Part shown: in pieces, positions 34,850-43,475 of the stretch
Layout of the letters: each line of letters begins with the position of its first letter
Numbering within the stretch: the stretch's first letter is position 1
Origin: Ktedonobacter robiniae
Lineage (GTDB): Bacteria; Chloroflexota; Ktedonobacteria; Ktedonobacterales; Ktedonobacteraceae
Length of the DNA stretch: 64,000 nt
Direction: 5' to 3'
NCBI RefSeq assembly: GCF_016587375.1
Contig: NZ_BNJG01000001.1
Span: 4,222,001-4,286,000 of the forward strand
The notes under the pieces: model-generated
Told to the model about the DNA's origin: nothing
Database searches by the model: none
Seen by the model: only the letters and a program-made list of their open reading frames with translations
Program-made: the position numbers and the translations under genes

Positions 34850-35677
34850 ATGACCTGTACATCTTGTGGTGCTGATGTCACCGGAAAGAAGTTTTGTCCT
34901 GAGTGCGGTACATCTGTGCAGGCTGCTCAGCCCATGCGGACATGTCCCCACTGTCAGGGGTCTGTGCGCGCAGATGCAGCTTTCTGTGCACATTGCGGCG
35001 GCTCACTTAAAGGGGCTGCACCTGTCGCTTCGGCGCCCACGACGCGGGCCTGCCCCTCGTGTCATGCTGAGTTGCCCTTGTCCAGCGCCTTCTGCACAAA
35101 TTGTGGCTCTCAGCTCCAGGCGACCCCTCCCTATACCTCGTCGGGACAGTATCCACAGTATCCCTCTCAGCCAGCGCAGCCTCAGTATCCGCAAGCGCCG
35201 CAGTATCCGAATCAGGTGCCCTATCCACAGCAGCAACCCTACCCACAACAGCCCTATCCGCCGCAGTATCCGCAACAGCAGCAGTATGGGCAACAGTATC
35301 CCCAGCCAGCCCAGCAGCCTTATGGCGCGTATCAGCCCGATCCCATGATGGGCCAGGGGCAGATGGTGCTGCGTTGTCCCACCTGTATGGCGATGGCTCC
35401 TATCGGGACCGCCTACTGTCGTGGCTGCCGCACCAATCTGGCAGGTGTCGTGCCCGTGCCCATGAACACGATGGCTCCTGGCCAGCAGCCCGGCGGCTTT
35501 ATGCAGGGGAATGGAGGCAAGTATGCCATGGGGGCGCTGGGAGGTGCCGCCGCGGTGATTGGCGGCGAGATGCTCCTTGAGAACCTGGTCGAGGGCCAGC
35601 ATCATCACCATCATCGACGCGAGGATGACGACGATAATGGTGGCCTGCTCGGCTTTATGGATAATATCGGCCTCTAA
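34850..35677 (+). CDS. zinc-ribbon protein with Pro/Gln/Tyr-rich linker and His-rich tail
   Basis: 275 residues. Three N-terminal zinc ribbons (CTSCG..CPECG, CPHCQ..CAHCG, CPSCH..CTNCG, residues 3-87), then about 75 residues of QYPQ repeats, a fourth ribbon (CPTCM..CRGCR, about 180-200), a glycine-rich hydrophobic segment (KYAMGALGGAAAVIGGEMLLENL) and a tail with five His followed by acidic residues. Such proteins probably tether to the membrane or assemble by the PQ-rich part; function unknown. A natural His run may bind metal. Confidence 0.75.
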   Translation: MTCTSCGADVTGKKFCPECGTSVQAAQPMRTCPHCQGSVRADAAFCAHCGGSLKGAAPVASAPTTRACPSCHAELPLSSAFCTNCGSQLQATPPYTSSGQYPQYPSQPAQPQYPQAPQYPNQVPYPQQQPYPQQPYPPQYPQQQQYGQQYPQPAQQPYGAYQPDPMMGQGQMVLRCPTCMAMAPIGTAYCRGCRTNLAGVVPVPMNTMAPGQQPGGFMQGNGGKYAMGALGGAAAVIGGEMLLENLVEGQHHHHHRREDDDDNGGLLGFMDNIGL

Positions 35678-35694
35678 TCTGACTGGTGCATCTG

Positions 35695-35754
35695 TGCCCG
35701 CTACTGGCGTACGCGGCTATATATGGCGGTAGCCGCGTACGCCAGTAGCGGGCA
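35695..35754. repeat. palindrome with the GTAGCCGCGTACGC repeat
   Basis: TGCCCGCTACTGGCGTACGC arms of 25 bases; the right arm contains the repeat also found at ~24680 and 26472. It lies 18 bases after the zinc-ribbon stop and can terminate it. Confidence 0.8.
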
Positions 35755-35804
35755 CTCTCATACCTTCAATATACCAAAATTGGCTATCTCCCTTTTCTGT
35801 TTAG

Positions 35805-35833
35805 TTGCGGCAACGTCTGAAACCGTCTATAAT
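35805..35833 (+). promoter_or_regulatory. promoter upstream of the M16 peptidase
   Basis: TTGCGG, 17 bases, perfect TATAAT (35828-35833); about 100 bases upstream of the GTG start. Confidence 0.55.
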
Positions 35834-35932
35834 ACGGCGAGATACTCTCGTCTCCGTATGCAGAAAAATAAGCTGTCCGGGTTGTTGGTATTGTATTAGT
35901 CCTATTTTGATCAGGAAATATAAGGAGAACTG

Positions 35933-36670
35933 GTGCCTTCTTGCCTCTTACGAGGCCAAGCGCCAGAACTGCGCATGAACTACGAGCGAACGACTCTGCC
36001 TAATGGTTTACGTCTACTTACTACCTCAATGCCTGGTATGCGTTCCGCCAGTATTGCCTTCTTCTTTATGGTAGGTTCGCGTCATGAGGATAACCACGTC
36101 GCGGGTGTGTCCCATTTCATTGAGCATATGCTTTTTAAGGGATCGCAGCACTATCCTTCTGCCAGGGCTATCTCCGAGGCGATTGAAGGAGTCGGGGGTG
36201 TCTTTAATGGGAGCACGGGGAAGGAACTGACGAATTATACGGCTCGCGTACCCGCGGAACAACTCTTTGCGGTCATGCGGGTCTTTGCTGATATGTTCCG
36301 TCGCCCACTTTTTGATCCAACCGAGGTCGAAAAAGAGCGCAATGTGATTATTGAAGAGATCAGCTCAACACAGGATGATCCCCAGGAATGGGTGAATCTC
36401 CTGGCTGACGAGGTGATGTGGCCTGCTCTCCCCCTGGGACGCGATGATGCCGGAACTGTCGATTCTGTCTCAGAGTTGAGGCTTGAGCAAATGCTGGATT
36501 ATTTCCACACATTTTATCGCCCTAACTCGCTGGTGATCAGCGTCGCTGGCAATATTGATCCTGAGCAGGTGCGCCAGGTGACTGAAGAGCTATTCGGGGA
36601 CTGGGAGCCGAGCGAGTTCCCAGGCTGGAGTGCCTCGCTGCCCCCGTCAATGCGGCACCTGTCCGTATGA
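35933..36670 (+). CDS. M16 peptidase, N-terminal part (frameshifted)
   Basis: GTG start with AAGGAG five bases upstream. The zinc site is complete: HFIEHMLFKG (inverted HxxEH) near residue 60 and the downstream Glu of the family (VIIEEISSTQDDP). The frame ends at 36670 with an unnatural tail (LPPSMRHLSV). The normal continuation (PVNAAPVR then MIEKDTEQT) is in the next frame; the switch falls at a run of five C near 36642-36650, as if one C had been lost. Restored, the gene (35933-37251) would code ~439 residues, the usual length of processing-peptidase-like M16B zinc proteases. Confidence 0.85.
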   Translation: MPSCLLRGQAPELRMNYERTTLPNGLRLLTTSMPGMRSASIAFFFMVGSRHEDNHVAGVSHFIEHMLFKGSQHYPSARAISEAIEGVGGVFNGSTGKELTNYTARVPAEQLFAVMRVFADMFRRPLFDPTEVEKERNVIIEEISSTQDDPQEWVNLLADEVMWPALPLGRDDAGTVDSVSELRLEQMLDYFHTFYRPNSLVISVAGNIDPEQVRQVTEELFGDWEPSEFPGWSASLPPSMRHLSV

Positions 36671-37251
36671 TTGAGAAGGACACTGAGCAGACAAACGTTT
36701 GCCTGACCACCCTGGGGACCTCGTATCGCTCTGCCGACTACTTTACATTTTTGCTTATCAATGCTCTACTGGGTGATGGAATGAGCTCACGCCTCTTCCA
36801 GTCGATTCGCGAGGAGCAGAGTCTGGCTTATGATATTGGTAGCTATCTGAACTGTTACCATGAGACTGGGAGCCTGGTGGTGAGCGCGGGTGTTGACCCT
36901 TCGAGTATTGATGCCACCGTTCGGGCCATCCTGGTGGAGCTGGAGCACCTCTGCACAGAGCCAGTACCGGACGAAGAGTTAGCGCGCACCAAAGCCTATG
37001 TGCGTGGTGGCTTCTTGCTGGGGCTTGAGGGAACCCAGCAGGTAGCATCCTGGTTGGGTAGCCAGGAGTGTGCGCAGCACCAGGTGCGGGAGATCGATGA
37101 TATCATTGCCCATATTGACGCCGTGACTGTACAGGATGTACAGCGTGTAGCACAGTCGTGTTTCGCGCCCCAATGGCGTCGCCTGGCGATTATTGGACCA
37201 GATGGAACACAGCGAGCAGGTGAGTTTGAGAAGTTGCTTACAGGTGTGTAA
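36667..37251 (+). CDS. M16 peptidase, C-terminal part (separate frame)
   Basis: Non-catalytic half of the same M16 protease: RLFQSIREEQSLAYDIGSY is the conserved R/Y substrate-binding block of the second domain. Its ATG overlaps the stop of the first frame as ATGA, so reinitiation could make it as a separate subunit. I think a single-base loss is likelier, because the sense of the protein continues upstream of this ATG in its own frame (APVNAAPVR). It is followed after 27 bp by the TPR gene. Confidence 0.8.
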   Translation: MIEKDTEQTNVCLTTLGTSYRSADYFTFLLINALLGDGMSSRLFQSIREEQSLAYDIGSYLNCYHETGSLVVSAGVDPSSIDATVRAILVELEHLCTEPVPDEELARTKAYVRGGFLLGLEGTQQVASWLGSQECAQHQVREIDDIIAHIDAVTVQDVQRVAQSCFAPQWRRLAIIGPDGTQRAGEFEKLLTGV

Positions 37252-37278
37252 TGCTGCGGGAAGAGGAGACCTTGTTTT

Positions 37279-40200
37279 ATGGCACAAACCAAGCTACAAA
37301 CGAATCCGCCAACTACGCTTCGTGATTATTTACAACAGACCGAGGATCTGATCAGCAGAGGCGAGCATGAAGAGGCCCTGGCTCGTTGTCAGCATATTCT
37401 GGCTCAGCATCCTGAGTCTCTGGAAGCGCAACGCCTGCTCGGTGAGGTCTATTTCGCTCAGGGGAAATTAGAAGAAGCTCAACAGGCCTTCGACTGGGTG
37501 TTGATGAATGATCCCGAGAATGTAGTTGTGTATTGTGACCGGGCCTTAATTAGCGAGAGTCTCTCGGATTTTGATACGGCCCTCGATTGTTACCAGCAGG
37601 CTTATGAGTTGAGCCGCGGCAATAGCCACATTCGCGAGGAGTTTAATAAGCTCAGTGCCAGGGCGGGTCAGCAGGGCTTTATGTTCTCGCGCGCAGGTCT
37701 GGCCCGGCTCTATACGCGTGGTGACCTGGTAACACAGGCTATTCAGGAGTGGGAGGCGGTCCTCGCCGTGACCCCTGAACGACTAGACGCGCGTTTGGGT
37801 CTGCTTGAGGCACTCTGGCGTGAGGGCTTGTATGATCGAACCGAGCAGCTTGCGCGCCAGATTTTGCAGGATGTGCCCGGCTGCCTGAAGGCGCAACTTC
37901 TCCTCGCCCACATCATCTCGCCGCGTGATATGCACCAGGCTGAAGATCTCATCAAGCGCGCCGAGGCTCTCGACCCTGATTTGCTGATGGCACAAGAACT
38001 CTTTGCCGATCTGTTGGCGAAGCAGACGCCTGCCCACGAGCCATTCCTGGCCATTATCCAGCGAGACCCGGTGGCATTGGACAAATCCGTTCAGGAAGTA
38101 TCTGCTCCTCAGCCATCCACTTCGTCGAGCCGTCCCAGCTGGCCAGGCCTCGATGCAGCCTCCCAGGAGGTTCAGCAGCCAAGCACCTCATCAAGCCGAC
38201 CGAGTTGGCCTGGCTTTGATGTCATTCCCGAACAACAGCAGTCAAGCACCTCGTCGAGCCGGCCGAGTTGGCCTGGTTTTGGTGCCGAATCTCAGGAGGC
38301 ACAACAGGCGCCTGCCAGTGAAGCCTCTATGCCTGGAGCAGAAGCCCCGACTAGTTCCTCTTCTACCTGGAATTGGCCCGGTGTTGACCGACCCGCCGCT
38401 GCCACTACCAATCAGTCGAACCAAACGGACCTCAGTGCCTTGCTGGCCGAGGCCCGTAAATATCTCTCCTCCTCGTTTGATGACGAAGCATCCTCGCCAG
38501 CCGCCGAGCCTGAGCAGCCCTCGAAACAGCCTTCCAGCGCCTCCTGGTCCGGCATAAGCAGTGAGCCTTCCGCCAGTGAACCAGCCACCACAGCGCCAAA
38601 CAAACCATCTAGTGGCGTTTGGGAGGCGTCGACCACTCTGAATAAGGGTGAAGCAACACCCACAGAATGGCTGGATATGTTGACCCAGGGCGAGCGCCAG
38701 CGTATGGCAGAGCCTGCTGGTGAGCCTCAGGAGGCCTCTGCTCCGGTTGAATCTCAGCAGCCACCAACGCCAGTCCAGCCATCTCAACCAGCCGCGGCTT
38801 CCCAGCCTCTGGTAACTCCTGAAGTGAAAGCCGAGGCTAAGGCTAATGAAGACGCCTTTACCTCGCCCTTTGCCATGGATGATGACGAGGAAGAGTCTTC
38901 CTTCGGCCCCTCCTGGCTGAAGTCGATAGGAGCCGAGAGCAGGGAGAATAGCATGGAAATGCCTGCTATCTCGCTCTCCAAAGCCAGGCCAGAAGCCTCC
39001 AAACCTGTCGCGAAGTCAGAGGCGCCTGTGAGCCCTCAGCCCGCAGAGCAGCCCAAACCCAGCGTCGAACTGCCCATGGCCTCCGAACCCATTCAGCCTG
39101 CGCCAGAGCCGGGATCAGCAGACCCCTTTGCCTCCTGGTCGGGATACGCAGCCACGCCCAGCGCACACCTTGAGCAGCCAGAAGGACATCATGAGGCTCC
39201 ACAGGAAGAGGCGGCGTCACTGCCTACGTTTGATTCCTGGAACTTCTCCAGCGATATGGGCGGCGAGCCAGGTGCGTCTGCCGCCATGCCTGAGTGGGCA
39301 AGCCAGTTACTTGGTTCCTCGGAGACAGCGCCCGCCGAGCCTTTGCCCGCCCCCTCGTGGATGTCTCAACTCTCACGCTCCGCCGAGCCTGCGCCCCTCA
39401 ACGAGGCGCCTGAGCCAGCGCAAGCGGAGGCACCAGGCACGAACGAGAATGAGCAGAGCGTTGTCAGCTCACTAGAGGATCTGGAGAAAAACCTCTACTC
39501 ACAGGGCTTTGTCCCCATGGAACCACACAGCCTCTCCTCCCTGGCGGAAACAGAACCAGCCACGCCAGAGCAGCCAGAGCAGCCAGAGTTTTCGGAGATT
39601 CCAGACTACCTGGGGGCCCTGAAGCAGGAGCCTCAGGGAGCGACGCCCGATTTCTTGCGCGAACTGCAAGGGTGGCAGCAACAGCCGAGTCAACCGGAAG
39701 CACAGGACTGGCAGCAGCAATTACAGCCAAGTCAACCGGAAGCACAGGACTGGCAGCAGCAGTTACAGCCGAGCCAATCAGAAGCGCAGGATTGGCAGCA
39801 GCAATTACAGCCGAGCCAATCAGAAGCGCGGGATTGGCAGCAGCAATTACAGTCGAGCCAGTCCGAGTCTCAGGAGAGTACCTCACTCTCTTCCGCCCTG
39901 GCCCAGCTAGGCCTGGTGAGCCAGCGCGCTCAGGAAGAGCCGCAAGCTCCTGTCCAGCCAGCCGCGAGTGTCGCGCCCGAGCCACAACCGTCAGCGGAAC
40001 AGCCTTCATGGGTGGCCGCACTAGGTGCCGTTCCTCCCATGCCGGTACAGCCAGTCACACGCGAGCCAGGGCCTCAGTCGGACCCTGTCCAGCCAGCTAC
40101 GCCATTTGCGGCCTCGCCCAAACCTGAGATGGAGAAGCCCTCGCCGCAGTCGAAGGCGCGTCCGAATCCCTTCCTGGAAGATGGCCTGGAAACAACCATG

Positions 40201-40584
40201 AAGCGGCCCGCGATACGCCTTCAGCCGATGCAGCGTAACGCGAAAGAATCGCAAGCCCCTGTGGTACGCAGCCGACCCGTGGAGCGCAAATCAGCGGCAA
40301 GCGAAGGGAGCGGCAAGCCCCAGGAGCGCTTACTCAAGGGCTATCAGTATCAACTGGTGGGCGACTATGACGAGGCGATGCAAGAGTATCGCGTCTTGGT
40401 TCGTACCTCGCCAGAGGTGCTGGGAGAAGTGGTAAGCAATCTCCGGGCATTGCTCAAGCTGGCGCCCAATTATGCAGCCGGCTATCGTGTGTTGGGAGAT
40501 GCATACATGCGCCAGGGGGAATACCTCCAGGCAATGGAGGCGTATAATAAGGCGCTGACCATGGCGAAGAAGGCTAAGTCCTAA
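37279..40584 (+). CDS. giant TPR protein with disordered repeat-rich centre
   Basis: 1101 residues. N-terminal TPRs (about 15-270, e.g. ARCQHILAQHPESLEAQRLLGEVYF) and a C-terminal TPR pair (about 1015-1095) flank ~740 residues of Ser/Pro/Glu/Gln-rich sequence. Inside are three STSSSRPSWPG units (about 275-335) and five 14-residue repeats QPSQPEAQDWQQQL (about 795-865). No signal peptide or membrane segment. It sits between the M16 gene and a roadblock gene, 21 bp apart from the latter, so the TPR and roadblock proteins probably work together as a scaffold, perhaps with a small GTPase (inference). Confidence 0.85.
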   Translation: MAQTKLQTNPPTTLRDYLQQTEDLISRGEHEEALARCQHILAQHPESLEAQRLLGEVYFAQGKLEEAQQAFDWVLMNDPENVVVYCDRALISESLSDFDTALDCYQQAYELSRGNSHIREEFNKLSARAGQQGFMFSRAGLARLYTRGDLVTQAIQEWEAVLAVTPERLDARLGLLEALWREGLYDRTEQLARQILQDVPGCLKAQLLLAHIISPRDMHQAEDLIKRAEALDPDLLMAQELFADLLAKQTPAHEPFLAIIQRDPVALDKSVQEVSAPQPSTSSSRPSWPGLDAASQEVQQPSTSSSRPSWPGFDVIPEQQQSSTSSSRPSWPGFGAESQEAQQAPASEASMPGAEAPTSSSSTWNWPGVDRPAAATTNQSNQTDLSALLAEARKYLSSSFDDEASSPAAEPEQPSKQPSSASWSGISSEPSASEPATTAPNKPSSGVWEASTTLNKGEATPTEWLDMLTQGERQRMAEPAGEPQEASAPVESQQPPTPVQPSQPAAASQPLVTPEVKAEAKANEDAFTSPFAMDDDEEESSFGPSWLKSIGAESRENSMEMPAISLSKARPEASKPVAKSEAPVSPQPAEQPKPSVELPMASEPIQPAPEPGSADPFASWSGYAATPSAHLEQPEGHHEAPQEEAASLPTFDSWNFSSDMGGEPGASAAMPEWASQLLGSSETAPAEPLPAPSWMSQLSRSAEPAPLNEAPEPAQAEAPGTNENEQSVVSSLEDLEKNLYSQGFVPMEPHSLSSLAETEPATPEQPEQPEFSEIPDYLGALKQEPQGATPDFLRELQGWQQQPSQPEAQDWQQQLQPSQPEAQDWQQQLQPSQSEAQDWQQQLQPSQSEARDWQQQLQSSQSESQESTSLSSALAQLGLVSQRAQEEPQAPVQPAASVAPEPQPSAEQPSWVAALGAVPPMPVQPVTREPGPQSDPVQPATPFAASPKPEMEKPSPQSKARPNPFLEDGLETTMKRPAIRLQPMQRNAKESQAPVVRSRPVERKSAASEGSGKPQERLLKGYQYQLVGDYDEAMQEYRVLVRTSPEVLGEVVSNLRALLKLAPNYAAGYRVLGDAYMRQGEYLQAMEAYNKALTMAKKAKS

Positions 40585-40605
40585 TCATCAATAAGGAGTT
40601 CTGAC

Positions 40606-40956
40606 GTGGAAACTATTCTGCAACGGCTGACTGACCTTGACGAGGTGTACGATGCCATCCTGGTGGGGAAAGATGGTTTGATCGTCTCGGGTATACTGCA
40701 TAGCGAAGACGAGGAGGTCGTCGGCGCTATGTCTGCAGCCGCATTTGGTTCCATTACCAGTTTTACTGAGCAGATTAGCAATGGGGAAACCAGCCACGTT
40801 GTCATCGAGACGAAGAAGGGGACGATTCAAATGGAGGCGGCGGGCGATTTGATCCTGATCGTGACAACAACAGGTAAAGGTAATATGGGTCGCGTACGCC
40901 TGGAGATGAAGAAAGCCTGCGCGCAACTGAACGAACTGGTCACCACCGGCTACTAG
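40606..40956 (+). CDS. roadblock/LC7 domain protein
   Basis: 116 residues from GTG 40606 (AAGGAG seven bases upstream). It matches the MglB/roadblock fold: VYDAILVGKDGLIVSG, then SAAAFGSITSFTEQI, and TTGKGNMGRVRLEMKKAC. These proteins are dimeric regulators (GAPs) or platforms for Ras-like GTPases such as MglA, controlling polarity or motility; no GTPase gene is in the window. Probably co-transcribed with the TPR gene. Confidence 0.88.
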   Translation: METILQRLTDLDEVYDAILVGKDGLIVSGILHSEDEEVVGAMSAAAFGSITSFTEQISNGETSHVVIETKKGTIQMEAAGDLILIVTTTGKGNMGRVRLEMKKACAQLNELVTTGY

Positions 40957-40991
40957 GCGCGGGATGCAGAAAGGTTGATCCTTGACGGTTG

Positions 40992-41060
40992 CCCGACGCT
41001 GCTAAAGCACACATCTACATATAACAACCATATGTAGACACGTGCTTTAGCAGCGTCGGG
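40992..41060. repeat. palindromic repeat, CGACGCTGC family
   Basis: 31-base arms (CCCGACGCTGCTAAAGCACA) with one mismatch, seven-base loop; base changes relative to 12496 are matched in the other arm. A second imperfect hairpin (GCAGGTAGGAGGGTGAGG / CCTCACCCTCCTATCTGC) follows at 41220-41279, before ndk. Confidence 0.8.
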
Positions 41061-41346
41061 CCCACACTCAATGTCACTGTACACCGCCCTGGATGTGTAG
41101 CATCCATTGATCTTCCAGCCTCGAGTTGCTATACTGCGCGTGCGCATGGCAGTTAGCCATGCATACATGGAGCATATTTCGCCTGAAACGCTTGCTTTTT
41201 CGGGCACAGAGGGCAATGCAGCAGGTAGGAGGGTGAGGGTGTTGGTCGTCGTGACCGATAGCCTCACCCTCCTATCTGCGGCGCAATGCCACAGAGACTA
41301 GCACTGCAATTACACAACCATTATATTAAGGAGATTTATTGTAACC

Positions 41347-41811
41347 ATGGAGCGAACTCTTGTTCTGCTGAAACCCGACGCAGTCCAGCGCGATCTGGTC
41401 GGTGAAATAATTACTCGTCTTGAGCGCAAAGGTCTGAAGATCGCTGGCCTCAAAATGATGCGCCTCTCGGATGAGCTGCTCAACGAGCACTATAGCCACC
41501 TGGTGGGTCGCAGCTTCTTCCCCGAGGTCAAATCCTTCATGCAGCTTACCCCCGTGGTCGCGCTCTGCCTTGAGGGCGTCGAGGCCGTCGACACGGTCCG
41601 TGCGCTCTGTGGCATCACCAAGGCGCGCGAGGCGGCTCCTGGCACCATTCGTGGCGAATTTGCCATGAGCGTGCAGGCGAACCTCATCCACTGCTCCGAT
41701 TCCCTGGAGACGGCCAAAGCCGAGGTTCCTCGCTTCTTCAAAGCCGAGGAGCTCTTCGAGTACAAGGATATCCTCGAGACCTACGTGTATAATTCGAGCG
41801 AGCGCGAGTAG
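41347..41811 (+). CDS. ndk: nucleoside diphosphate kinase
   Basis: 154 residues; ERTLVLLKPDAVQRDLVGEII at the start and the catalytic His in NLIHCSDS (near residue 117) are diagnostic. It transfers the gamma phosphate of ATP to nucleoside diphosphates through phospho-His. AAGGAG lies 13 bases before the ATG, a little far. A strong terminator follows. Confidence 0.97.
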   Translation: MERTLVLLKPDAVQRDLVGEIITRLERKGLKIAGLKMMRLSDELLNEHYSHLVGRSFFPEVKSFMQLTPVVALCLEGVEAVDTVRALCGITKAREAAPGTIRGEFAMSVQANLIHCSDSLETAKAEVPRFFKAEELFEYKDILETYVYNSSERE

Positions 41812-41832
41812 TCGCACGGTCGCAAGATCAGA

Positions 41833-41882
41833 AAACAAACAAGGGAGACTTGTTCTTATGGACAAGTCTCCCTTGTTTGTTT
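41833..41882 (+). terminator. terminator of ndk
   Basis: AAACAAACAAGGGAGACTTG arms (21 bases), eight-base loop, 3' arm ending CCTTGTTTGTTTA. Confidence 0.88.
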
Positions 41883-41936
41883 ATTCTGACCCAGGTCTAT
41901 GGCCTGGTGAAGAGACATGGGAAGTGTAGGTAGGGC

Positions 41937-42248
41937 TCAGCTGGCTTTGCTGGCTCGTTTCTCGCTCCGGCTTACTTTGACGGGTTCTTCTTGTGTGCCT
42001 GCCGCAGCCTGGCTCGATGAGGCTTTTTTCTGTTCGCTAAGCCGCCAGCAGCGCGTTTTGCTGCGGAAACATTTATCCTGCTCTTCTAAGGTCTCGGGCG
42101 GGGTCCCTTGCAGGCAAAAGACCTGGTACATGGGCTCTCCTGAGACATCGTTGCAGGGAAACCAGCGTTCCCGGTAACAAGGGCAGGCATTCTTGTGTTT
42201 CCGCCAATTTGAATTTTCAGATGGATGAGTGTAGATTTCGCCTGCCAA
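41937..42248 (-). CDS. small Cys-rich hypothetical protein
   Basis: 103 residues from TTG 42248, supported by AAGGAG four bases upstream. Seven or so Cys, including CPCYRERWFPC and later FC and KCFRSKTRCW, could bind zinc or form disulfides; the C-terminus is Lys/Ser/Ala-rich. No family recognised. It converges on ndk. Confidence 0.6.
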   Translation of the reverse strand: MAGEIYTHPSENSNWRKHKNACPCYRERWFPCNDVSGEPMYQVFCLQGTPPETLEEQDKCFRSKTRCWRLSEQKKASSSQAAAGTQEEPVKVSRSEKRASKAS

Positions 42249-42443
42249 ATTGTCTCCTTATCCTTCCTAAATTGTTTCGTATATCGAAGTTACTAGGGGT
42301 ACCCGTAGTATATCACATTGTTTTTAGAATAATAGAGCAAAGACTACAGACAAAACGGGTCAGTTTATGGTATAATAGCTGTAAGATGACGTTACTCCCG
42401 CTATAACTCCACCATTGCTCGCTCTACTTGTGATTTCCCCCTT

Positions 42444-42526
42444 GCGACTTCTCGCCACTGCGTGACTCGCTGGGTAAGTGTGTGGGGGCGCACTGGCGAA
42501 GCCAGTGCGCCCCCACACACTTACCC
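42444..42526 (+). repeat. composite repeat: covarying hairpin motif plus palindrome
   Basis: Motif GCGACTTCTCG-CCACTGCGTGA-CTCGCTGG (42444-42473) followed at once by a palindrome (42472-42526; GGGTAAGTGTGTGGGGGCGC arms, apex CTGGC/GCCAG). Confidence 0.82.
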
Positions 42527-42615
42527 TTTATGGAAGAGCAGGTGTATGCCCCCACGCATACCTTTTATGGAAGAGCCGATACGCGCCCCCACTTACCCTT
42601 TATGGAAGAGCCAGG
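42519..42615 (+). repeat. tandem repeat (CCTTTATGGAAGAGC units)
   Basis: TTATGGAAGAGC occurs three times (about 42528, 42567, 42600) with 33-39-base spacing; the spacers share GCCCCCAC. An ORF through it (LTLYGRA-type repeats) is a by-product. Confidence 0.65.
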
Positions 42616-42630
42616 AGATTGTATATGGCG

Positions 42631-43167
42631 CTAGAAAGTAATGTCTGTTGTAGGGAGCACTCTGATAGGATGGGTGGGATGGGCAAGCTGTGCGAGAAGA
42701 TGATTGTGGTGGGCGACAATCTGAGCGGTGGTCAACTTGCCATTGTCGCTAGTGGTATGACCATCGGCTACCAGGTACACATCGTAGTTGAGGGAGGCGG
42801 CACGGCGGCAGGTGGCATCGACACAATATTCTGTTTGGGCGCCGGTCACCACCAGACGCGTGACCCCAAGTGATTGAAGTGTGTCGTGCAGTGAACTCTC
42901 ATAAAAGGCATCGGAGGCACTCTTGTGGACGATAATGTCCTCAGAATGAGGAGCAACCAGGGGATGAATCTGCCAGCCTGGAGTACCGGGTTCTAGCGGA
43001 TGCCCAGATCCACCACCATGCTGGATATAGAGGATCGGGACCTGCTGATCGCGTGCCCGTTCAAGCAACTCGACGAGAATATGTAAGACCGCAGCCTCTT
43101 CTTCATATGCCTCATCAAACAGGCCATTTTGGACATCAATCAACAGGAGAGCAGTCTGTGCAGCCAT
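42631..43167 (-). CDS. isochorismatase-family cysteine hydrolase
   Basis: 178 residues from ATG 43167 (AAGGAAA before it); longer starts lack ribosome sites. Catalytic triad pattern: Asp in LLIDVQNGLF (D10), Lys in IIVHKSASDAF, and Cys in VVTGAQTEYCVDATCRRA. Cytoplasmic hydrolase for an amide or ether substrate such as nicotinamide or N-carbamoyl compounds. A nicotinate phosphoribosyltransferase lies 2.5 kb away, so a nicotinamidase role is worth considering but is inference. Confidence 0.9.
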   Translation of the reverse strand: MAAQTALLLIDVQNGLFDEAYEEEAAVLHILVELLERARDQQVPILYIQHGGGSGHPLEPGTPGWQIHPLVAPHSEDIIVHKSASDAFYESSLHDTLQSLGVTRLVVTGAQTEYCVDATCRRAASLNYDVYLVADGHTTSDNGKLTTAQIVAHHNHLLAQLAHPTHPIRVLPTTDITF

Positions 43168-43475
43168 AGCAGTTTCCTTGTGGTATAAACTATTTGAGAC
43201 AACCATTATAAAGTACTCTCTAGAGCATACACTCTCTTCAGGATAAAATATGTCCTTATTCACCAATTTCTTGTGAAATGGGAAATGTGGAAAGCTGAAC
43301 AGTTTCGTCCTGAAAAGCGTATCCTCTCTCAAGGCTTAATCGTACTATCTATAGAATGGCATAGCGCGCTCACCTGGCTGTCTGAAGTCACTTGAGTAAC
43401 CATCCCTTGGTGCAGGATTGCAGTGTATTACAAGGCAAGCGGCGTTTCTAGACGCTGTTAGAACCGGAGCTACCG

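Noticed and set aside
42519..42615. CRISPR-like array
   Set aside because: Units are uneven, only three, spacers are related to each other, and no cas genes are present.
42478..42873. 131-aa plus-strand frame
   Set aside because: Built from the palindrome and tandem repeats, then antisense to the isochorismatase-like gene.
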